9,955 nt of DNA from Thermoplasmatales archaeon (lineage in GTDB: Archaea > Thermoplasmatota > JASEFT01 > JAUWIS01), in contig JASEEW010000063.1 in NCBI GenBank assembly GCA_030019485.1, forward strand, positions 1 to 9,955. The letters are read 5' to 3'. Below the pieces are notes generated by a model. The model had not been told where the DNA came from and searched no databases. It was given only the letters and a program-made list of their open reading frames with translations. Position numbers and translations under genes: made by a program. Below are positions 6,368-9,955 of this stretch, piece after piece (the first letter of the stretch is position 1; each line of letters opens with the position of its first letter).

Positions 6368-7168
6368 TCATAACATTCCATATCTTACCATGAGATAAAG
6401 GCATATAATCAGTCCGAAAAGAGCAGGTAGATGCCCATTTGAAGCAAATATTATTTTTCTACCAAACACCTTTGACTCTTTAATCTCGCCTTTAACCTTT
6501 GTGGGCAGATAACCTGAGAGGATTGCGCCTATGCTTGATGCAGCAAAAATGTAAGCAATAATCATTACGTATCTGAGGTTATTTACATTTATTAAACCTG
6601 GTTTACTATTGAGGAGACCACCAGCAAGAAATAGGAGAACAGTTATAAGCAATCCATATATTGAAACGGTATGAGGAATAGTGTTTAATGTCACATATTT
6701 TGCAAATGTCCATTCCTTAAAAACATCTGCATGTTTTTTGTAGAATTCTCTTTGTTCTTTTGTGGACATAAAAATTCTGGTAGGTATATCTATATATGGG
6801 TCTCTTGGAACATGCTTCATAGCCTCACAGGTTATTAAACCACTGCCAATTATTGTAGAAAATCCAGAAATACCGATTATTATGCCTCCTGACAAAGCAA
6901 CGGTTTCTGCTATGGTGTCAGTGACGCCGTACTGTGTACCAAGATTTATTAATGAGATGCACATTAGACCATATATTACGGGTACCAGGTCTATTGTACA
7001 AAAAAGAAACATTTTTCCTTTGCTCTTTGCATACTTCTTCTCCCAGTTTAATTCTGTTTTTATCTTTCTCATTGTTTCATCATATCTGCTTTTAATAGTA
7101 TAGACTGCAATGATCATACCCAGGAGCGGAAGTCCGACATATAGCATGATATAAAGTGACATATCCAT
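6368..7168 (-). CDS. Six-helix proteolipid-like membrane protein lacking ion-binding Glu
   Basis: The 266-residue protein has six hydrophobic segments (about 4-25, 53-75, 87-112, 158-185, 199-220 and 239-262). They form three hairpins whose linking loops are rich in Lys/Arg and so probably cytoplasmic. The second helix of each hairpin ends in the proteolipid signature Y/F-G-L (66-68, 171-173, 251-253), as in the c/K ring subunits of V- and A-type ATPases, and helix 3 has the glycine-studded pattern of an inner ring helix (GGIIIGISGFSTIIGSG). In a canonical ring subunit a Glu sits five residues before the Tyr; here those positions are Leu61 (with Asp60 next to it), His166 and His246. The loop between helices 3 and 4 is unusually long, about 45 residues. 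It follows the RNase H-fold gene. Relation to proteolipids is inferred from pattern only; it could be a different membrane family with similar hairpins. Confidence 0.6.
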   Translation of the reverse strand: MDMSLYIMLYVGLPLLGMIIAVYTIKSRYDETMRKIKTELNWEKKYAKSKGKMFLFCTIDLVPVIYGLMCISLINLGTQYGVTDTIAETVALSGGIIIGISGFSTIIGSGLITCEAMKHVPRDPYIDIPTRIFMSTKEQREFYKKHADVFKEWTFAKYVTLNTIPHTVSIYGLLITVLLFLAGGLLNSKPGLINVNNLRYVMIIAYIFAASSIGAILSGYLPTKVKGEIKESKVFGRKIIFASNGHLPALFGLIICLYLMVRYGML

Positions 7169-7192
7169 GTTTATTGTAATATCCTTTGTTTA

Positions 7193-7200
7193 CATTAAAA
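7193..7200 (-). promoter_or_regulatory. Possible TATA-like box for the proteolipid-like gene
   Basis: On the minus strand the stretch reads TTTTAATG, centred about 29 bases before the ATG at 7168 (23 from the third codon's upstream limit if transcription starts slightly inside). No Shine-Dalgarno site is evident at this start, and the 65-base gap after the RNase H-fold gene leaves room for a separate promoter. Confidence 0.25.
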
Positions 7201-7233
7201 CTTTGGCTGTTTTACTCAGAATCTTCATTTAAC

Positions 7234-7971
7234 CTACCTTTTCCTTTTCTGCCTTCTTATCGCCTCTTTCAAACACATTTCCCCTTTTGCAACCTTTTCA
7301 GCAAGCTCCTCAGATATTGTGATACTTCCTGACATTATTCTGCTTTCATCCTGAATCCTTTTTAAATCGCCATGGGTTGGCCTGATCTCAGGTGAAATCT
7401 TAATCTCCTTTCCACTGGTAAATGCTATCTCTATCGCTGCTTCTATGTCATCCTCCATTCTTTTCGTTGTTCCTGATTCATCAACAATCTCTACCGGCAC
7501 ATTGAAATCAGTAACTGCATTGATTGTCCTGTCCCTGAATATCTTTGCGCCATTACCTATCCTAATCCTTTTTTTTTCAGAAGAATAATTTTTGAAAACG
7601 TGTTCTATAACAATTTTCACGTCCTCAGGGGTATCAGCCTGTTCTGTATGAATAATTTCATTGTCGCCAACAACAGCTACGCCAGGTCTTTCACCAGGGT
7701 CTACGCCAATTATCAGATTATGATAAACGTCTTTTCCGCTTAACACCTTTAAAGCCTCCTGAACTGTTTCCTCAATGTTTTTTGACACGAAAACCTTTGG
7801 CTTGAATTTAAACCTTTTACCTTCTTCCTTTGTTGTTATTACAACACCAATCCTGGCAGGTATTTTTTTGTCAAAACTTAGACTTTCAAAAACAATGTTT
7901 TTTTCCTTCAAAACCCTGACAAGGTCATAGTAAACTGAAAAGTTTTCTGTCAGAACACCGATGCTCCTCAC
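7234..7971 (-). CDS. RuvC/YqgF-like RNase H-fold protein, archaeal, function unknown
   Basis: The 245-residue protein has an N-terminal domain of about 80 residues that I do not recognise, then an RNase H-like core. The first strand carries the RuvC-type signature IIGVDPGERPGVAVV (residues 87-101, D91). A second acidic residue is at E162 (VEIVDES), and a third acidic cluster, D174/D175/E177, opens a helix (RMEDDIEAAIEIAF) in the place where RuvC-like nucleases have their last metal ligands. The C-terminus is strongly basic (RRQKRKR), suiting nucleic acid binding. The start is a GTG at 7971, 27 bases after a TATA-like element. It is divergent from the ferredoxin operon. A nuclease or resolvase role is plausible, but the exact substrate and even activity are unknown. 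Confidence 0.7.
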   Translation of the reverse strand: MRSIGVLTENFSVYYDLVRVLKEKNIVFESLSFDKKIPARIGVVITTKEEGKRFKFKPKVFVSKNIEETVQEALKVLSGKDVYHNLIIGVDPGERPGVAVVGDNEIIHTEQADTPEDVKIVIEHVFKNYSSEKKRIRIGNGAKIFRDRTINAVTDFNVPVEIVDESGTTKRMEDDIEAAIEIAFTSGKEIKISPEIRPTHGDLKRIQDESRIMSGSITISEELAEKVAKGEMCLKEAIRRQKRKR

Positions 7972-7993
7972 GGTTTTGAAATGGGGTTAGAAG

Positions 7994-8002
7994 ATAATAA
8001 AG
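7994..8002 (-). promoter_or_regulatory. TATA-like box for the RNase H-fold gene
   Basis: On the minus strand this reads CTTTATTAT, centred about 27 bases before the GTG start at 7971. It is one half of the divergent promoter region 7972-8052. Confidence 0.5.
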
Positions 8003-8020
8003 ATTAGGACCTAAAAAACA

Positions 8021-8034
8021 AAAACCTTTTATCC
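8021..8034 (+). promoter_or_regulatory. TATA-like box with purine-rich BRE for the ferredoxin operon
   Basis: AAAACCTTTTATCC places a TATA-like CTTTTAT (8026-8032) about 24 bases before the ferredoxin ATG, with an A-rich stretch just upstream as expected of a TFB recognition element. No Shine-Dalgarno site precedes that ATG, so the transcript is probably leaderless. Confidence 0.5.
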
Positions 8035-8052
8035 TGAAAACCATTGCGACTT

Positions 8053-8214
8053 ATGAAGCATGACAACTCAAAATGTATGCACTGCGAAGGATGCGCTGCC
8101 GTCTGCCCTACTGGTGCTATAACTGTTTATGAAACATTTGTGAAAATAGATGAAATCCTATGCACGAAATGCGGGAACTGTGTAAAAATATGCCCTGTCG
8201 GAGCAATAACATGA
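8053..8214 (+). CDS. Small 2[4Fe-4S] ferredoxin, 53 residues
   Basis: This short gene encodes a minimal bacterial-type ferredoxin with two classical cluster motifs: C8, C11, C14 and C18 (CMHCEGCAAVCP) and C37, C40, C43 and C47 (CTKCGNCVKICP). Each is followed by the G-A-I turn of the pseudo-twofold repeat. It should be a cytoplasmic low-potential electron carrier. There are no extra domains. Its TGA overlaps the thiL ATG (ATGA at 8211-8214), and thiL in turn overlaps a radical SAM gene. The natural inference is that this ferredoxin reduces the [4Fe-4S] cluster of that radical SAM enzyme, since ThiL itself needs no electrons, but it may serve the cell generally. Confidence 0.92.
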   Translation: MKHDNSKCMHCEGCAAVCPTGAITVYETFVKIDEILCTKCGNCVKICPVGAIT

Positions 8215-9149
8215 GGTTAGAACATTTTGGTGAGAGAAAAGCAATAAAAATGATTTCAAAAATAACAAAAACAGATGTTTCTGATGACTGCGCGGTTTTG
8301 CCTTTTGGTAAAAAATATTTTTTGTTCACAACAGACATGATAAACGAGGAAATCCATATACCAAAAAACTCTAAACCGTATTGTATAGGATGGCATGTTG
8401 TTGCAGTAAACCTTTCTGATATAGCAGCAAAGGGGGGAAGACCATTAGGTGTTTCTGTTGCATTAGGAATGCCAAAGACGTATGACGCAAAATTTTTAAA
8501 AGAACTTTCTAAGGGTATGTATGACTGCGCAAAAAAATATAAAACAAAGATTGTTGGCGGTGACACAAAGGAAAACAGTATTTTGACATTATGCGGAAGC
8601 GCAGTTGGTGTTGTGAATAAAAAAAATATTATGCTCAGAAAGGGCGCAAAACCCGGTGATGTTGTCTGTGTAACAGGAACACTTGGTGCCTCATCTGCTG
8701 GTCTGCATTCAAGCAACCCGAAGAATGTTTTGATGATAAACCCAAGGGTGAAAGAAGGCATAGCACTGGGGGAAACAAATGCTGTAACCTCCTGCATGGA
8801 TATCTCTGATGGTTTTGCATGCTCAGTTTATCAGCTCAGCAGTTTAAACAAGATTGGTTTTGAGATAGACTATGAACTTCTGCCTGTTGATAGGAGTACA
8901 AAGAATGTGAGCAGGAAATTAAGAATACCTTTGGAGGAACTGTGTGTTTATTCAGGCGGTGACTATGAACTGCTTTTAACTGTTAAGAAATCAAAATTGA
9001 AAACAACAATAAATGCTTTGAAAAGGATTGGAACAAAACTCACGCCTATTGGCGTTGTTACAAAGAATCAAGAAAACATACTAGTTAAAGAAAACAAGAA
9101 AACAGTTTTGGAGAACAGGGGATGGGAGCATTTCAGGATGAGAGTATGA
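8211..9149 (+). CDS. thiL: Thiamine-monophosphate kinase
   Basis: ThiL phosphorylates thiamine monophosphate with ATP to give thiamine pyrophosphate, the last step of cofactor synthesis. The 312-residue product shows the PurM-like fold motifs: DDCAV (25-29), the ATP/Mg site TTDM (40-43), VNLSDIAAKGGRP (66-78), IVGGDTK (114-120), DISDG (197-201), SGGDYELLLTV (248-258) and the C-terminal GWEHF hallmark (304-308). Relatives usually have GEDYELL; here the Glu is Gly249 or Gly250, a mild departure. The ATG at 8211 is chosen because it overlaps the ferredoxin stop and has GGAG seven bases upstream; an in-frame ATG 51 bases earlier lies within the ferredoxin gene and would add an unrelated N-terminus. 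Its stop overlaps the next ATG. Confidence 0.93.
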   Translation: MRLEHFGERKAIKMISKITKTDVSDDCAVLPFGKKYFLFTTDMINEEIHIPKNSKPYCIGWHVVAVNLSDIAAKGGRPLGVSVALGMPKTYDAKFLKELSKGMYDCAKKYKTKIVGGDTKENSILTLCGSAVGVVNKKNIMLRKGAKPGDVVCVTGTLGASSAGLHSSNPKNVLMINPRVKEGIALGETNAVTSCMDISDGFACSVYQLSSLNKIGFEIDYELLPVDRSTKNVSRKLRIPLEELCVYSGGDYELLLTVKKSKLKTTINALKRIGTKLTPIGVVTKNQENILVKENKKTVLENRGWEHFRMRV

Positions 9150-9955
9150 AAGAGGCAATGTTCTATGAGAAAAAAGATGATAAGATCAGATGCCTGCTCT
9201 GCCCTCATAAATGCTTGATACCTGAGGGCAAAAGGGGAATATGTGGTGTAAGGGAAAACAGGAAAGGTGTTCTTTACTCGCTGATTTATGGTGAGGCATC
9301 CTCCATTACTCCTGACCCGATTGAAAAAAAACCATTGTATCATTTTTATCCCGGCAGCACTGTTTTGTCATTTGGCACAGTAGGATGCAATTTTAGATGC
9401 AGACATTGTCAGAACTATTCTATATCACAGGCAAAATATGGGTTTTATCCTTTGGAGAGAATAACGCCTGAGGAAATAATATCCAAAGCAAAAAAATACA
9501 ACTGCAGGGGTATAGCATGGACGTACAATGAGCCAACAATCTGGTATGAGTTCACATATGATGTATCAAGAATTGCAAAGGAAAAAAATCTTTACACGGT
9601 TTATGTGACAAACGGATATATTAATGAGGAGCCGCTCAAAAAAATTGCACCCTGTTTGGATGCGATGAACATTGATGTGAAATCAATGAATGAGGAATTC
9701 TATCATAAAATCTGTGGTGGTGCTCTGTCCCCTGTGCTTAGAACAACAGAACTTGCAAAAAAATTAGGCATCCATGTAGAGCTCACATATCTAATAATAC
9801 CAGGGCATAATGATGATGAGTCAGAAATAAAAGAATTTTGCAGATGGGTTAAAAACAATGCTGAAGGGGGAACACCTGTTCATTTCTCACGATTTTATCC
9901 TCATTACAAGATGAGCAGTTTACCACCAACATCAATGGAAACAATGCTGAAAGCC
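9146..9955 (+). CDS. amrS: AmmeMemoRadiSam-type radical SAM enzyme, cut by window end
   Basis: The first 270 residues are present, without a stop. A Cys-rich N-terminal module (C16, C19, C23 and C33, in RCLLCPHKCLIPEGKRGICGV) precedes the radical SAM cluster motif CxxxCxxC at C81, C85 and C88 (GCNFRCRHCQN). The barrel follows, with TYNEPTIWYEF, VTNGY, NIDVKS and ELTYLIIPGHND. This arrangement is that of COG1180 enzymes of the AmmeMemoRadiSam system, often annotated as pyruvate formate-lyase activating enzyme homologues; the true substrate is unknown. Typical length is about 330-340 residues, so some 60-70 are missing. The ATG overlaps the thiL stop (ATGA). The AMMECR1 and MEMO1 partner genes are not seen here. 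A ferredoxin two genes upstream is a plausible electron donor. Confidence 0.9.
   Translation, partial: MKEAMFYEKKDDKIRCLLCPHKCLIPEGKRGICGVRENRKGVLYSLIYGEASSITPDPIEKKPLYHFYPGSTVLSFGTVGCNFRCRHCQNYSISQAKYGFYPLERITPEEIISKAKKYNCRGIAWTYNEPTIWYEFTYDVSRIAKEKNLYTVYVTNGYINEEPLKKIAPCLDAMNIDVKSMNEEFYHKICGGALSPVLRTTELAKKLGIHVELTYLIIPGHNDDESEIKEFCRWVKNNAEGGTPVHFSRFYPHYKMSSLPPTSMETMLKA

Noticed and set aside
7190..7228. A 12-codon minus-strand reading frame (MKILSKTAKVLM) between the RNase H-fold and proteolipid-like genes
   Set aside because: Too short to distinguish from chance, with no clear ribosome site; could be a leader peptide but nothing supports that.
8160..8210. Extended thiL start inside the ferredoxin gene
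   Set aside because: The extra 17 residues are the ferredoxin cluster region read in another frame, and the ATG at 8211 has a GGAG site and a stop overlap.
9146..9955. Radical SAM gene as NrdG, the activator for the NrdD-like protein at 1417
   Set aside because: The N-terminal Cys-rich module and the barrel motifs fit the AmmeMemoRadiSam/COG1180 type rather than the short NrdG, and the genes are about 7.4 kb apart.

Overview
The window is archaeal and probably from a euryarchaeal-type lineage. The clearest marker is the small subunit of the archaeal D-family DNA polymerase (DP1). An archaeal class I CCA-adding enzyme, a UPF0201-family protein and TATA-like boxes placed about 24-29 bases before the first gene of most transcription units all agree with this. 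The DNA is AT-rich and gene-dense, with very short intergenic spaces, many 4-base start/stop overlaps and two nearly touching convergent gene pairs. Genus or order cannot be fixed from this sequence. I saw no tRNA, rRNA, CRISPR array or insertion sequence.

Layout: (1) Positions 1-129 hold an open frame of unknown identity running in from the left edge. (2) A minus-strand proline-rich four-helix membrane protein (158-718) is divergent from a plus-strand cluster. (3) The cluster at 828-3666 encodes an RNA 2',3'-cyclic phosphodiesterase (thpR), a roughly 100-residue free-standing protein resembling the glycyl-radical C-terminus of anaerobic ribonucleotide reductase, the CCA-adding enzyme (cca) and a purine-type phosphoribosyltransferase. 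(4) It converges on a minus-strand pair (4780-3663): a UPF0201 protein and an endonuclease IV/sugar isomerase-like TIM barrel. (5) That pair is divergent from the DP1 gene (4881-6365). (6) DP1 converges on a minus-strand pair (7971-6368): an RNase H/RuvC-fold protein and an unusual six-helix protein that looks like a V/A-type ATPase proteolipid without its ion-binding glutamates. (7) A tightly overlapping plus-strand operon, running off the right edge, encodes a 53-residue 2[4Fe-4S] ferredoxin, thiamine-monophosphate kinase (thiL) and an AmmeMemoRadiSam-type radical SAM enzyme.

Functional themes are tRNA/RNA end processing (thpR, cca), replication and possibly repair (DP1, the TIM barrel, the RNase H-fold protein), and anaerobic iron-sulfur/radical chemistry (ferredoxin, radical SAM enzyme, glycyl-radical-like protein). 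The last group suggests an anaerobe.

The most interesting items are the orphan glycyl-radical domain at 1417-1725, which recalls the bacterial spare-part protein GrcA/YfiD, and the three-hairpin proteolipid relative at 6368-7168, where two of three expected glutamate positions hold histidine.
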